Shown here piece after piece: positions 1 through 12,465 of a stretch of DNA of 64,000 nt (position 1 is the first letter of the stretch; each line of letters starts with the position of its first letter). Position numbers and translations under genes: made by a program. This stretch comes from Medicago truncatula (Eukaryota; Streptophyta; Magnoliopsida; Fabales; Fabaceae), in contig NC_053042.1 of assembly GCF_003473485.1 (NCBI RefSeq), positions 52,849,762 to 52,913,761 on the forward strand, written 5' to 3'. Below the pieces are notes generated by a model. That model was not told the DNA's origin. It made no database searches and saw only the letters and a list, made by a program, of their open reading frames with translations.

Positions 1-1371
1 ATAGGTTCTCCAATAACATTCATGATACGTCCAAGAGTACACCTGCCAACGGGAACCTGAATGGAATTCACAAGTATTTAGAAGATACGTAAACGCTTTT
101 TGAAAGAAAATATAGAAATTGAATGATACTGAGAGACGAAATGAAAAGTATAAACTATGGGGCCAAATTCATGTCTGCAAAATGCAAGTCCAAAAGAAAG
201 TTGAGATTGAGCAGATTGATTAGATCACATTCACAATAGCAATATGATCATAAACCAATGTAGCATTAACACTTCACGTTGAAGATGTATATGATAGACT
301 TACTAACACTTTCATTTTCTTAATATACCTGTCAGTCGTAATATCCATAGACTAACTAAAAACACAATATCGTTGCAAAGAACTTCACACCATAAAACAA
401 GAAACTTAATTAATGAAATAAAAAATTACCCATATTGATTTATATCAAGTCACTTAATACTCTTCATAATAGAAAATGTGATAGAAGAAAACACAACGAC
501 ATGGAAAAATGTATTAAAAACGATTAGAAAAACACACTTTTTTTTTTTTTTTTCTAATTTGACTATGTAATTTTGAATCATTGAATGGTTAAGAATGTTG
601 TGATCATTATAGAAAAAAATATATGTATATATGTTCACACAAAGCAACATATAAAGTTGTTTTTATCTCAATCTAAATAGAAATTGAAATTGTGAAGTCA
701 TTTTATGTTTTACACCAAACGAAGGTTATGAAACATATCGAACTATAGACACAGACAATATAAGTGATTGAATGTAAAAATGTGTCTACTTCTTGGATCT
801 AAGATGATGGTGATATATCATATATAGATTGGAATGACATTTAACCAAAGAAATATGAATAAATTGCAGCAAGTGAGTAAGTATTTACACTGATAGGGGA
901 GCCGGTGTTGAGAACACGCCACCCTCTAACAACTCCTTCAGTGGCATCCATAGCAATAGTTCTCACAACACCTTCACCCATATGTTGTGCAACCTCCAAC
1001 ACCAATCGTGTAGAATGATCAAGAACCTCAAGCGCAGTAAGAATTGGAGGCAAACCTTCTTCGAATCTCACATCCACCACAGCACCAATCACCTGACAAA
1101 CCTGTCCAATCGCACCTTTACCAGTAAATTCATCTGTAATCTTACCGCCACCATCAGGAACTTTCTTAGCCGGAGGAGTCTGAGGAGGAGCGGGAGCTGC
1201 AGCAGCGGCGGCTGTGGCATACTCGGTGACACGGTTAAGAAGGTAAGCATAGGGAGATGCACGTGATTGAGAAGAAGAGAGTCTCGAGGTTGAGGTGGTG
1301 ATGGATGATTTGGATAGAGATGGACGGAGGGAGGAACGTATCAAAGACGAAACGATTCTCCGTGAAGCCAT
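1..1371 (-). CDS. ATPB: Mitochondrial ATP synthase subunit beta, 5' exons (partial gene)
   Basis: Encodes the N-terminal part of the catalytic beta subunit of F1-ATPase, which makes ATP on the matrix side of the inner mitochondrial membrane. Exon 1 is 889-1371 with its ATG at 1371-1369. It gives a Ser/Arg-rich presequence starting [16 protein letters not shown], an Ala/Pro-rich linker, then the beta-barrel domain with [18 protein letters not shown] and [15 protein letters not shown]. The donor GTAAAT lies at 888, the intron is 57-888, and exon 2 (1-56) starts after a CAG acceptor and reads [18 protein letters not shown]. The join is in phase 0. The Walker A region and catalytic core lie beyond the left edge. 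The two exons match the plant nuclear gene closely. The Cys in VGRCTLG is a position where I recall Ala or Gly in plant sequences. Family identity is certain; whether the whole gene is intact cannot be seen. Confidence 0.95.
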
Positions 1372-2394
1372 CTTTCAAAGAGAGAGAGGTTTGTGAAGTG
1401 AAGAAGAAGTAAAGAGTTAATTAGTATATGCAAAATGGAGAAAGGTACATTGCTCAAAAAATGAAAGAAAAGAGGGTTGGTTTTTTGTTCAACGGTTTTG
1501 AGGTGAAACACGTGTACTGTGAAGTTCGAGTTTCATGGTTGTGATTTGTTTTTCTGCGCGCGAATATGGCGTTTGAAGTTTTTGACTTTGACAAAGTTTG
1601 TGTTCAAAGGCGTGACGTGGTATATGACTTTCTTAATTTAACCACATTTACATTATCACGCTCTGGCTACGCCGAAATTTTCTGCAATCGTGAGATTTTT
1701 TTATTAATTTTTTTAAAAAAAAATTTATAACAAGTTGAATTTATATCCTTAAAAAAGAATTGAATTTATATCTATTATGTGTATGTTATATGCATTTTTT
1801 GTGCATGTTATACTCTTTTTTTTTTTACAAATTGTGTATGTTATACTTCAATTATATGAATTTTTTCATTAAAGAAAAAATTACACTCGTTGTCGTTAAC
1901 TTAATTTTAGTAATGGTTTGAGTATTTATCTTTTTTATTCGACATTTAAGTCAATTTGCATATAGATTTTCAAGCTTTAAATTTATGGTTTTAATTTCTC
2001 AGACCTTTGATTCTTAAAATATATGGTCTTTTCCTGATGTTTGCGTATGAATCTTAGATTTTGAAGTTTGAAAATACATATACAAATAGTTCAAAAGGGA
2101 AAAAATGACGTTAAAAAAGATCAAAATGATTACCTGAAATTAAGTTAAAGAATCACAATTGTAATTTTGTCATTATTAAAATAACTAAGAGTAATTTGGA
2201 AACTAAGTTATATTTAAGGATTTTTCTTTCCATATCAAAATGAGCTTATGTTTCCCTTAAAAATTGAGTAAGGTTTCGAGTTGAACGAATTCATATAAAG
2301 TCAAGCACAAACAAGATTGACTCGACTTAACTTGTTTCCATCCCTACGCGGTTTCATGACATCTCTTGCAAAAGAAGTTAATAAGTCTTTTAAC
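1372..2394. other. Upstream region of ATP synthase gene, then AT-rich spacer
   Basis: The first 200 bases hold the 5' leader and presumed promoter of the minus-strand ATP synthase gene, including a CACGTG G-box core near 1510. No clear TATA box was picked out. From about 1690 to 2394 the sequence is AT-rich with no gene or repeat that I recognise. Confidence 0.5.
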
Positions 2395-2965
2395 TATATG
2401 TTAATGTAAGACCAAATATGGTGTATCTCATGAACAAGGGGTGCGCTTCCGTCGTCAGTGGTCGAACTCAACGCGGTTGGCTGTATGCTCTGTCTTCCTT
2501 CTCCTTCTTTTTGTAAGTTGCTTCTCCAATAGTAGGGGATATGCCTGCAGAAGACACTCTGACGTCTAAATAAGTATGGGTGCTAGCAGGTAGCAAATCA
2601 GATGATTGTATGTGAGTATAAATGAGTTGAAGTTATCATACATGGGGCGCAAGGCCTCTCACCCCCTATTTATAGTTGTGAATCAGGTGAAAGGCCCCCC
2701 ATTGGTTGTTATCTTCTCCCCTTAGATTTAGTCTGGTTGTTACGAGCTTAATATGGATATCAGAGTAACCAATTGGCCATATAGTGGGAAGTCTATTTTT
2801 CTTAAGCGAGTTGCATGTACTCGTGTATATCTAAGTGTAATGGTACCCGAAGTAGATGGGCACATCCATTCAATTCAGGTGAGGTCCGAGCATGTAAAAA
2901 TGACCTAGTAACTACCTGGATGTTGGTTATGCTTCGAGGTAGTGGATATAAAGAAAACTACCCCT
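2395..2965 (-). repeat. LTR-like retrotransposon remnant
   Basis: This block has a base composition unlike the AT-rich flanks. Read on the minus strand it has a TATA box (CTATAAATAGGGGG) near 2670 followed by a GC-rich stretch, as in the promoter of a plant LTR. It resembles LTR sequence I recall from legume genomes, but no second LTR, primer-binding site or target duplication is visible, so it would be a solo or decayed LTR. A short open frame at 2815-3042 looks accidental. Confidence 0.4.
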
Positions 2966-4084
2966 TTCAGCACTTTTGGGTTGAATTTTTCTTTCCAACA
3001 ATACCCTCAATTTTCAATGCAAATAACACATGTAACAAATAGATAAGAATAAATTTAAATATCATAACAAATATAACAAACATGATATGAATATATATAT
3101 GTCTGATTTTTTTTCATTATCATCTAAAAAGTGTAACAACTATATGAAATTATTTATACTTAATTTTTTATTATTCCAATTATAACCTTAAACAACTTTT
3201 TATATAATAAAAATTGTTGTTGGTGTTGTACAATTTTTTGTTGTTGTTGGTGTCATTAGAAAAGAATTTAGATTATATTTTTTTGTTATATTGTTGGTAT
3301 CATTGAAATAGATAATGATGGTTAGTTTGATTTATTATAACTTGAAAGCAACATACATTTATATTTTTGGTTTTAATCAAAATCAAAATTTCATAAAAAA
3401 AAAAAAAACGCAGTTCATAATTTTCAAACGTTAGTGCAATAAAAAGAGCGGAAAGAGGGGCTCGTGAGTGCCCATCTTTTCGTTAGTATAGTATAGATGC
3501 AACTCGTCAAAAAACTATTATTATGAGAATGAAGTTCAGTTTCATGGAAGTTAAATTTGCACATACCAAAAAACAAACTTTGATTAAGAAAAGCAATTTT
3601 TTTTTAGAGTATTTATGTTTACAAACTTGGTTTACCTAGTTGGATTATTTTATGGAAAATGGTAACCAGTATTTCTGGATCATTAGTTAAAGAGACCAAT
3701 AAAGTAAAAATTTCTTAAAACTTGTATCATCAAACTCTTAAAAGTGTAAACAATATTCTTTTTAACACAAAAATTTACTTTTGTTTTTCTTAACTAATGT
3801 AGCATCATCTTTATTTTTTTCAATTTACCTCATAAAATATACTACTTGGTATAACCAAAAAAGCCTTTTTTGGTCGGGCCGAAACCCAGAATAGATAGTT
3901 TTTGGACGGTAGCTGAATTGACAAATCATTGACCTAATTCCGTTACAAATAAACCTGATCATGTCAAAGTAATATGTTGTCAAGATCATAACCGACGTAT
4001 GCCAATTCCCATTGCCAAGGAAGACTCAAGCATACAATTCATCACAAATCCTAATGATTTATTCTACCTAAAATCCCAGTGTCC
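2966..4084. other. AT-rich intergenic region
   Basis: No gene, RNA or clear repeat seen. The last 200 bases presumably carry the promoter of the B3 gene that starts at 4085, but no core element stands out. Confidence 0.5.
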
Positions 4085-6634
4085 ATGACCAGCAACCCAA
4101 AGAATATGTACAGTCTCACTGCTCCTGCTATTCGTTTCTTTAAGATTGTTACCTCAACAAATATTCAAGATGGAACCCTTGTAAGCATTCTCTCGTTCTT
4201 TCTTTCTTTCCATATTTCAACTTTTGAACGACCGAAATATTTAAGTAATGTTTGATAGTTGTTTGTTATCTTATGTTTAACGCGGAGATTTCTTCCTTGT
4301 CTCCTCGATATATCTCGGACTAATTCTTAAGACGAACTCAAATACGTTATATGTATATTCTTAGAATTAAGAAAAAACAATTTGATTGTTTCTTATAAAA
4401 AAAGACTAGAGCTAGAACTTCATACATTTAGATCCGACTTCTACTAAGTGCAGGTGAAATGAAAAAAAAAAAAAAAAAAACATAATATTTTTCTATGCAT
4501 GCTAACATAAATTTCAATGTACTGCAGAGAATTCCAAATGCTTTCACTGAGAAATATATCGGTGATTTATCAAAGCCAATGTTTCTCAAGACTCCCGATG
4601 TCAAAGAATGGGAAATACATTTGACTAAAAAGGATGGTGATATTTGGATTCAAAGGGGTTGGAAGGAATTTGCTACACATTATTCATTAGATCATGGTCA
4701 CATGGTGCTGTTTCAATATCAGAAAACCTCTCATTTTGAGGTTTACATTTTTGACAAGAGTACTTTTGAAATCGAATATCGTGTTGATGGTAATAATCAA
4801 CATGAACAGAGCAATCCAATTGAAATTTTGGATGAGCAACCTTCTTACAAGAAGAGTAGACCAAAATCACAAATTTCAAGTTCTCAACCACTTAAGAAAT
4901 TGAGAATTGACGCAAGTGAAGATGTTGGAACAAGCTCCAAATCGCAAAACATTCCTAAACTTGTCCAAGTTAAAGGTATAATAAATTCATGGTTGGATTA
5001 ATCTCTATCATTTCATTTATTTAATCAAGATTTTGATTTTTGATGTTGATTTTTCATTACATACCATATTCAATTTCTCAGAAGAGATTGATTCTACCAC
5101 TAAATGCCTGAATGTGAAGCATGGTCAAGAGCAGAGGAATTCAACTGCTAAAATTGTTGAAGCTTTAAACAAAGCAAAAAACTATGAATCTAACAATCCC
5201 TTTTTCACTGCTATCATGACATATTCTTATGTTAATCAATACATGGTGAGTCTTTGAACAGCCTCAATTTTTTATGTTAAGATTGTTTATTATCTTTTTT
5301 TAAGCTAATCTACATCTTAATTAGTTACTACATTTTCTAACTTTGTTACAAAATGAAAATCCAGCATGTCCCTTTAAATTTTGAACAAAAGTATTTGAAG
5401 GAACAGCAAAGCGAAATCGCCCTTCAGGTCTTGGATGATGAGAGAACATGGATTGTTAAATATTGTCTGAGAAAAATGAGTAACGGATGGAAAACATTTG
5501 TATCTGACAATAATTTGAAATTGGGAGATGTTTGCCTTTTTGAGATGATCAATAGCAAATCCTATGCTTTTAAAGTACTAATTTTTCGAGTCGACGAAGA
5601 ACAACATTCCCTTCCACCACAAGGTAATCCAAGAGGGTTTCTTCCCTTAAAGTTATTAGTAATCTTTTGGATCTGCATGATCATGATTATATTTTTCATC
5701 CTTTGAATCAGTTCATGGAGATGGAGTTAACTGGTTAGAAACTGCAGGAATCACAGAAGTTAAAAGTAAAACTATTATGTCATATAAAGGTAAATCTCAA
5801 CATCATTGTCGTGACTCCCTTTGGGAAATTGAAGTTGAATCAAGCAGTATTGTCAAGACTGAATTTGAACAAATCACGATTGTTCTACCATACACTATTT
5901 AATACAAAATGTTGTTTAGTGGCACTACAATGCAGCTTGAATAATCCTCTATTTTTTTATGACTCACGATTGACAACACTAGAATCAAGAAAAAAATGCA
6001 ACTATTGTAGTTTTACAAATAGACATAGCTTATTTGTAAATTGATTATATACTTTTGTTGGCATACCTCAGGAACGAAGGAAACTCAAAGAAACTCACTG
6101 CAGGCTAGGCCATGCTCCTTCAAAAATTCTGAAGCTAAGAAAGAAGCCAATCAATTCACATCCACTTTGGAAAAACCAAATTTCACTATCAATTTGAGAT
6201 CAAGTCATTGGGATGTTTACAGACCAGTAAGGAATATGTATTTATGATATTTGAACCAAATACATATATCTAATGATTATGCTTAAAACCGGAGTAGTAT
6301 TTATTTCATGTCATGAATTCTAGTAGAAAGTATGCAGTTATTGACATACCCTCACTAACTGTAAAAGAAACACTAATTTGCGCAGCGTGTACGAAATTCA
6401 TTCTCGAGCAAGTACTTGGGTCCCAAAAAGAAGACTGCAATGTTACAGTTTGAGGAAAAATTGTGGCCTGTACAATTGATGTATTATCCATCCGAACCAG
6501 CAACAAAGTTGGGTGAAGGTTGGAGTCTGTTTGTAGAAGAAAATAAATTGCAGGCTGGAGATGTATGTGTTTTTGTGCTTGCCAACAAGGAAGATGTTGT
6601 GCTTGATGTTCATATTTTTAGAGGACGCAGTTAG
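4085..6634 (+). CDS. REM-family transcription factor with three B3 domains (VRN1-like)
   Basis: A DNA-binding nuclear protein of the REM (Reproductive Meristem) branch of the plant B3 superfamily. Exons: 4085-4180, 4528-4975, 5082-5245, 5365-5623, 5712-5789, 6072-6226, 6386-6634. All introns are GT-AG, phases match at each join, and the total is 1,449 nt (482 aa plus stop). B3-1 covers residues about 17-110 (IRFFKIV, RIPNAF, RGWKEFA, LFQY). B3-2 covers about 219-318 (NPFFTAIM, NGWKTFVSDNNLKLGDVCLFEM). B3-3 covers about 388-482 (FTINL, RVRNSFSSKYLG, GEGWSLFVEENKLQAGDVCVF). Lys/Ser-rich linkers lie between domains, for example around residues 125-180, and may hold nuclear localisation signals. 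The last intron is needed: the final frame is closed at 6374 and reopens after the CAG at 6383-6385. Exact targets and flowering role are unknown. Exon joins are my reading, not transcript-supported. Confidence 0.85.
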
Positions 6635-7125
6635 GCAACCAATTGGGAGATGTTATTACCGCAATTATGCAAAGATTTATTACTTACATACCAATGCAAC
6701 AGATAAAATTGACCTTTTATGGTATTTATTAGTCCCAAATCTAGAAGATAGTTCATAGGTTTGAATACTTTTGGCTACAGGTTCACAATACCTACATTTT
6801 CCAAATACTAGTATGCATTATGTTGCTTGTATATTCAGTTTATTTTCTATTTACTCTTGTGACATTGTTATTTTCTTGGATAATACAATCAAATATATTC
6901 AAAGATGGCGCAAAATCTGCGCACATGTTATGCTCACAACATACACCAGAGATGTCAACTGTCAAGATACAAATAGATTAGCCGTTCCACCGGAAAGCTA
7001 GAAACAAAACTTGATATATATCAACAGGACATAGAAATAACATTCTTGTATGTAGCAGAAACCAGGTTTGCCTTCCATATCCCCAAAACTGTTTTGATTC
7101 TACCATTTTAGATGATGTTTGAAAT
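6635..7125. other. 3' flank of B3 gene, no gene seen
   Basis: Probable 3' UTR of the B3 gene followed by AT-rich spacer. Short open frames here have no recognisable domain. Confidence 0.5.
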
Positions 7126-7129
7126 CCTT

Positions 7130-7246
7130 CATTTTTAGGTACATTAAATAATTAATGTATCCAGTCACATTTATAGGTTAGATACATTAATTATTCAATG
7201 TAACTAAAAAGTTGTTTTTTGCTTATAAATGTGACCAGAGGGAGTA
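7130..7246. mobile_element. Stowaway-like MITE
   Basis: Inner inverted segments (TACATTAAATAATTAATGTA and GATACATTAATTATTCAATG) and the right terminus, ATAAATGTGACCAGAGGGAG followed by TA, fit Tc1/mariner-derived Stowaway elements. The left terminus is degraded, so the exact start is uncertain. Similar elements lie at 24.73-24.88 kb and 28.74-28.84 kb. Confidence 0.5.
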
Positions 7247-7779
7247 TATACTCCAGCCTGAAAATTGTAGCTACCTCCACTTTTCTTCCACAGTTCCACT
7301 ACTTTTGTGAAATCAGTACTCATGAACCATGCACCAAGCACCTTAGAAGGTTTTGTACCCCAGTTCTATTATTATTATTATTCAGATGAACAATTTGACA
7401 ATGATCTAAACTGTTGATACTTAATTGAATCAGTCTCGAGAACCTTTGGATCCATTCTTCTGAAAGTGTAAAGATGTCAAGTCTGCTCATAGCCTCATAC
7501 ATTTGTCCACTGACATCTAACATGTGCTTATCTGTTAGCTATTTTTATAATAAAAGAAAAAATAAAGTCAAACTATTATAAGTTATATGTTGTTTCCATA
7601 AGATGTCTTGAAGAACTTGGCGAAATAAGTTGTAAAAAGATTATGGACATGTTATAAGATGTCTTCATAAACTCTCTCAATCAGTCTCACAAACTAGCTA
7701 TGAAGCACTGAGACCGATACTAATATTGGATGGATGCGGCACTGACAGGTCGATAACAGTAATACTTTAAGAAAATGAA

Positions 7780-8145
7780 CATGTTGTTTTCCTTGAAGTT
7801 AACAAAGCAACAATGAACATGTTGCACAAGGTTGAGCCTTATGTAACTTATGGATACCCTAATTTGAAGAGTGTAAGGGAACTCATCTATAAGCGAGGGT
7901 ATGGAAGCTAGAGAGGCAGTGAACTCTTCTCACTGACGACTCCATCAGTGTGCAAGTATGGTATCCTATGCATTGAAGATCTTATCCACGAGATCTTGAC
8001 TGTTAGACTACATTTTAAGGTGTTAAGCAACTTTCTTTGGCCATTCAAGCTCAAGGCTCCATTGGGTGGCTTGAAGAAGAAGAGGAGGAATCACGATGTT
8101 GAAGGGGATGACACTGTTAATCGCAAAAGCTACATCACTGTATGA
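7780..8145 (+). pseudogene. Ribosomal protein L7 (uL30) pseudogene, C-terminal part
   Basis: A relic of cytosolic 60S ribosomal protein L7. One frame reads [20 protein letters not shown], then [12 protein letters not shown], a TAG stop at 7909-7911, then [17 protein letters not shown] and [18 protein letters not shown]. These are hallmark L7 segments in the right order. After the stop, the stretch that should link RGYG to KYG is garbled and short, and the C-terminus is lost to a frameshift near 8130 (remnant ATGAGCTCCATTAGA). The N-terminal half is absent. No introns interrupt the recognisable part, which fits a retro-copied pseudogene, but I found no poly(A) tail or target duplication to prove it. 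Confidence 0.85.
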
Positions 8146-8295
8146 GCTCCATTAGATCGCGATCATTTGCACATCTAAAATTTTGGAAATAGCACATTCG
8201 ACTTATAAATCCTTTTGCCAAGTTTGAATTTGGTTTGTCATGTTTTAGCTATCTGTTCCACGTTTTGTTTGTCATAATGATCTCAATTTTTGTTG

Positions 8296-9520
8296 ACCTG
8301 ATAGATAAGAGGAGTATGAGACGAAATTTAGCAAAGCAAGGTCATGAAGAAAATACGGGAAATTCTCCAATTTTTGTTGAACACAAAATTCAAGGAGATG
8401 AAAATACAAGTTTGAATAAGCCTTCCAATGAGACCTTGTTCAATTTTTCAGCGAGGACGATGAATTAGAAGAGCATTTGGAGAATGGTTCCAGCATAAAA
8501 GGAAAAAAAATACACAAAGGGTGCTGATATGGGAATCTCATTATCTGAAAACCATGAGTCAATTAAGACGTACCAAGATGATACACAACCTAAATACATT
8601 GGCAACATCATGTTCTAAAGACAGAAGAAAAAGAAGGCGTTCAATTCTGAATGAAAAAAGGAAAGGACAAACGGCGAAAATCAGGTATCAATCATTCGAA
8701 CTCAATAAACCTTTGTTGATAGTACATAATGGAAATCCTCGACATTATTGCATAGTGATTCTAGAGTAGTAGCACAAGGAGTTTGGGAATGGAATCGGTC
8801 TAGTGAAATCAGGCGAAGAAGGAGGGTTGGCGCAACCGTTAAATGTTCATGAAAATAGAGAAAACAGGGCATTGGTAACTCTAATGAAGGAGGTGGAGCC
8901 GTGGAGCCCCTGATCAATGTGGGTGGAAGTAAGGAATTTTATCATGAAGATTATAAGTTACAACTTTAGAGGGTTGAGGGGAGTAGCAAAAAAGAAGGAT
9001 GTGTACAAGTGATCGGGAAAAATAATCCAGATATATTGTGTCCAAGAAACTAAATTAGCCGCGGTGTATAGGAAAGTTTGCAAAATTTTGTGCGGCCAAG
9101 GCATCAGAGGTAAGATCAGGAGGACTATTAGTGATTTGGAATTATAAAAATTTAAAATTACAATGTGAGGCTAGAGGGGATCATTTTATTTGCTTGGATG
9201 GATTGTGGGGACAAGAGGAAACTCCAGTTTCTATAGTAAATGTATATGCACCTTGTAAGGCGGGGAGGAAAAGATCTGTGGGATAAGTTGAAAGATTTAA
9301 TATTGTTGAAACCAGGGGAAAAATGGTGTGAACTCAGCGATTTCAAATCCATCGGAACATCTTTAGAGAGGAAAGGAACTGGTGATTTTAAAAGAATGGA
9401 AGAGATGTTGGCCTTTAACTCGTTCATTTCAGATTTAGAATTGATTGACATGCCTTTGATAGGCTGGAGGTTCACTTGGTCGAGTGGATCAGAAGTCAAG
9501 AGAGAATATACTCTTTAATT
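8296..9520 (+). mobile_element. Truncated L1-type LINE, endonuclease domain
   Basis: From 8944 the plus strand reads the start of a plant LINE ORF2 with KIISYNFRGLRG and, after a frame change, VQETKL, the N-terminal signatures of an apurinic-like endonuclease (endonuclease/exonuclease/phosphatase family). Further on come VNVYAPC, a damaged GDFNSI equivalent (SDFKSIG), and LIDMPLIGWRFTWSSG. Many stops and frameshifts show it is dead. The reverse transcriptase part is missing; recognisable sequence stops near 9519. The stretch 8296-8940 has Lys-rich broken frames that may be the ORF1 tail, less certain. Confidence 0.75.
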
Positions 9521-9689
9521 CTCAAATTAGAAACTCACAATTTTAGATAAACTTTAATGATCTTACATGAAAGGAATGACCTTATTTATACTAATCTTAG
9601 AGGCAAAATTACATATGAAATAGTAGTAGTAATCAATACATCAATGGAAACACAGTCTGGTAAAATTTGGAAATGTCAAAGATAGTAGC

Positions 9690-9900
9690 TTAGAGTCAAT
9701 AATAGGATGGTGCAAGGGATCTTGACTCCCTCGAAATAATAACAAATCAATCATCCCAATATGGCGAAAGATTGGCAACATTGTTACATGCTGAGACACC
9801 ATAGATTTCTGGCAGTTCAACCTTGTAAGGATTTTCATTGATTTTATGCACTATATTATTGAAGGGACCATCAACTCTTTGAGATAACGTTTGAAAACAT
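9690..9900 (-). mobile_element. Ty3/gypsy integrase C-terminal fragment
   Basis: Minus-strand frame with QRVDGPFNNIVHKINENPYKV followed by LPEIYGVSACNNVANLSPYW. This is the C-terminal module after the integrase core in plant Ty3/gypsy polyproteins. It is followed by a stop; no reverse transcriptase, LTR or flanking parts are visible. A short dead fragment of a retroelement. Confidence 0.7.
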
Positions 9901-10861
9901 ATTAATTCACAAACTATCTGCCGAAACTCAAAGACATCAAAATATAGTTTCTTATTGATGACAAGCATATTAATTCATTAGTACTAGTATTGATATTTTT
10001 TGTTAGCATCATCAGTTTGAAGCACTTTAACTCATACAACCTTGTAGCATCAACCTCATCTTATATACGTGGCATATAGCCATTTTTATTCCTTGATGTA
10101 ATTATACAAAAAGCATGAGCTACATATATAGCAACCGAAATCTGTGACGATGATAAGTGTGATCCGATAAATATAGATGTTGGAACAACTCTTAACAAAA
10201 CATAATGATTCTCAACAAGCTACATTTGTTGATACAAATTTCTTTATTGATGAAAAAAGATAAGAGATTTCAAATGAGTTCAACTTCAATAGAATGATTA
10301 AACTCAAATCTGGACAAAAAAGGGAAGAGATTTCAAATAAGTTCAACTTCGACAGTTTGATTAAACTCAAATCTAGTATTGACTAAAAAAAAAAAAATTA
10401 GATATCAAAGATATCAAGCTCACATTTGACTTTGAGGGCGCAGAACTGAAGAAATTCATTTTCCGCTTTTAACGATCTTAGCTCGTCTCATTTGAAAAAC
10501 TATATATGATAATAATCTTTCCACCCAACATAATGAGTGAGGGCAGAGTTGACGAATACCAAACTAGAGTGCAAAGTTGCGATGTTAGAAACAAGTTAAT
10601 GGTAAACTCATGTGAGAGAAGATATATGGTAGCTAATAGATAGTTAACAGCAACTAAATTTACCAGTAGCTAAAAATAGACCATTAGTTTAATATTACAA
10701 TAAAAACCATTCAATAAAATAATAATATATCCATCAAAAAATGAAGCATAAAACGATAAAATGCAAAGTTCTTCCACCATAATGGCTGTTCGCTGTCAAA
10801 TTAGATCATATTAAGAACCTTCTTTCCCGTTCATTTGTATGTAGAGACAATCCTATGTCCT
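9901..10861. other. 3' flank of F-box pseudogene; part of an inverted duplication
   Basis: No gene. The segment from about 10030 to 10861, read on the minus strand, resembles the plus-strand sequence 20254-20960 downstream of the intact F-box gene. Examples are the block with GCCATTATGGTGGAAGAAC and the block with TGGCTATATGCCACGTATA. It therefore belongs to the same duplicated segment. It also holds the short tandem repeat listed separately. Confidence 0.6.
10264..10376. repeat. Two-copy tandem repeat, about 63 bp apart
   Basis: GAGATTTCAAATGAGTTCAA and the following ACTTC..TTAAACTCAAATCT recur 63-64 bp later with a few changes. Just two copies; a local duplication in non-coding DNA. Confidence 0.7.
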
Positions 10862-12155
10862 TCAACCAATTGAAAGTTTACATTCGGAAGAAATCCTTGG
10901 ACACGAGTATAATTCTTGTAAAGGTTGCAGACTTGGCTTTTGTTTAAATAAAAAAGTACCGGTGATCTGCATGACCCCTAAAAGCCGCGCATTCTGCAAA
11001 ATATATTTTGCAAATTGAAGTTCATCTTCCAAGCCTTCATAGTTTATAGTACATGATATGAGGTGAGATGAAATGCATTCAGGAACAAAATTTGGGTATT
11101 TCCAGTTTATTTTGTCCTCTGATAACTGCAAAACATATACAAAAATAAGATTTGTGAACTACAGTCAAAGTAAAGAAGGAACAAAAACAATCCACAAACA
11201 TAAGAAACCTTCAGAATAAGAAGAATTTGAAGCTTGGGGCAATGCTGAAGCACTTCCATTACATGATCCCAATGGTGAAAGTAAAACATGCTTAATTGAA
11301 GGTTGATTAAGTCTCGAAATATAGGAGAGCCTCTGTTATAGAAATTGATCTCTGGATCAGTAAGCCTGCTCATGAAATTCAAAATGGTAATGTTAGAGTG
11401 TATAAAGGAAAAATTTAAAACCATGTTGCAATTTAAATGGTAACGTAACTTACAGTGAGTGATAAAAATTCGACATTATGAATTGCTCTAAACGGAACAT
11501 CGCATACATTGATTTTGGCTCTAATCAACTTGGATAAGATTTTAAACTCTCCTGTGGCAGTGGCTGTACTAAGAGTAAAAACCTCCTCAGGCTGAGGTGC
11601 TGGTTCTATATAGTAAATGTTAGCAATCAAATCTTCCAAAATGGGACATCCATGAAGAAGCTTGTTGAAATTCTGCTTATTTTTCAAACGAACCTTATCC
11701 AGATGAAGGGTCTTAAGCAAGGGAAGATCAACAGAGATATCATCAACCACTTTTAGCCTCTTCAATTTGAGAACAACGAGTGTTGGAAATCTGAAAATAC
11801 TTGGGCGGATCACACAAGCACTACTAATTATCTGCAGATTCTCAACTGGGTGGCATTTCGCATTTCTGATCCACCTGTCAAAAAGTTGCCAATTAGTAGA
11901 ATGACAACTGAGGTGAAGCGTTTTGATGAGTTGGGTGGAGAGTGTGACTGTGTCGACAAAGTCACAGAACGGAGGAAGGCGTCAGTAGAGACCAATTCGT
12001 CGTCAACCAATTCGTCGTAATTTGCAGAGTGGTTTCCACCTTTTGGAGAGAACGGTGGTGGTGAAAGCGAATTTGGTTGGAAGAAAAGAAAGTATTATAC
12101 AAAGTATGTCATCAGGTAAATGGCTGATCCTATCGACTGGGGGTGAGTTCTCCAT
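10862..12155 (-). pseudogene. FBD-type F-box/LRR protein pseudogene
   Basis: A decayed paralogue of the intact gene at 18930-20253. The ATG is at 12155-12153, followed by [15 protein letters not shown] and [16 protein letters not shown], a good F-box. Just after the F-box (about 12030-11960) a deletion of some 30 bases plus frame changes introduce stops. The LRR-like middle resumes as PSIFRFPTLVVLKLK and LLHGCPILEDLIANIY. The old exon 1 ends at 11455 (donor GTAAGT kept); exon 2 is about 11209-11374; exon 3 (10862-11125) encodes the FBD domain (NFVPECISSHL, CTINYEG, ILQNARLLGVM, ISSECKLSI). The acceptor of exon 2, a clean TGTAG in the intact copy, is missing here. It cannot make a full protein without repair. 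Confidence 0.85.
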
Positions 12156-12249
12156 CCGAGAACGATATAATAACGTTGCGAGGTTCTAAGGGAGTGGCTA
12201 TGGTTATGGCTATGGAAAAATATTTAAGGGGTTGGCCTGTGTATCAACG

Positions 12250-12465
12250 TTAGGGTTTTTTGGGGCTTGTGTCGTTGTGAGCTGCGTTGTGACGTTAGGC
12301 ATGTGATGGAGGTTATTCTTTGATGTTATATGAGCATTGTCGTGCTCAAATTAATTTGTTACTTTAATTGACTCTATTGGTATTTCGATTCCGCATTTTG
12401 TTAAGTGGTAGTTCTCTCTTTTTTCCGGGCTAAGGCCCTCTTGTTATCCAAAAAAAAAAAATAGC
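12250..12465 (+). mobile_element. LINE 3' end with poly(A) tail
   Basis: A G/T-rich 3' UTR-like stretch ends in CCGGGCTAAGGCCCTCTTGT, then TATCC and about 12 A. This terminal sequence is one I associate with plant L1-type LINE 3' ends. No coding part is attached. Target duplications were not identified. Confidence 0.45.

Noticed and set aside
5033..5257. Separate small gene at the B3 locus
   Set aside because: It is exon 3 of the B3 gene read with flanking intron sequence.
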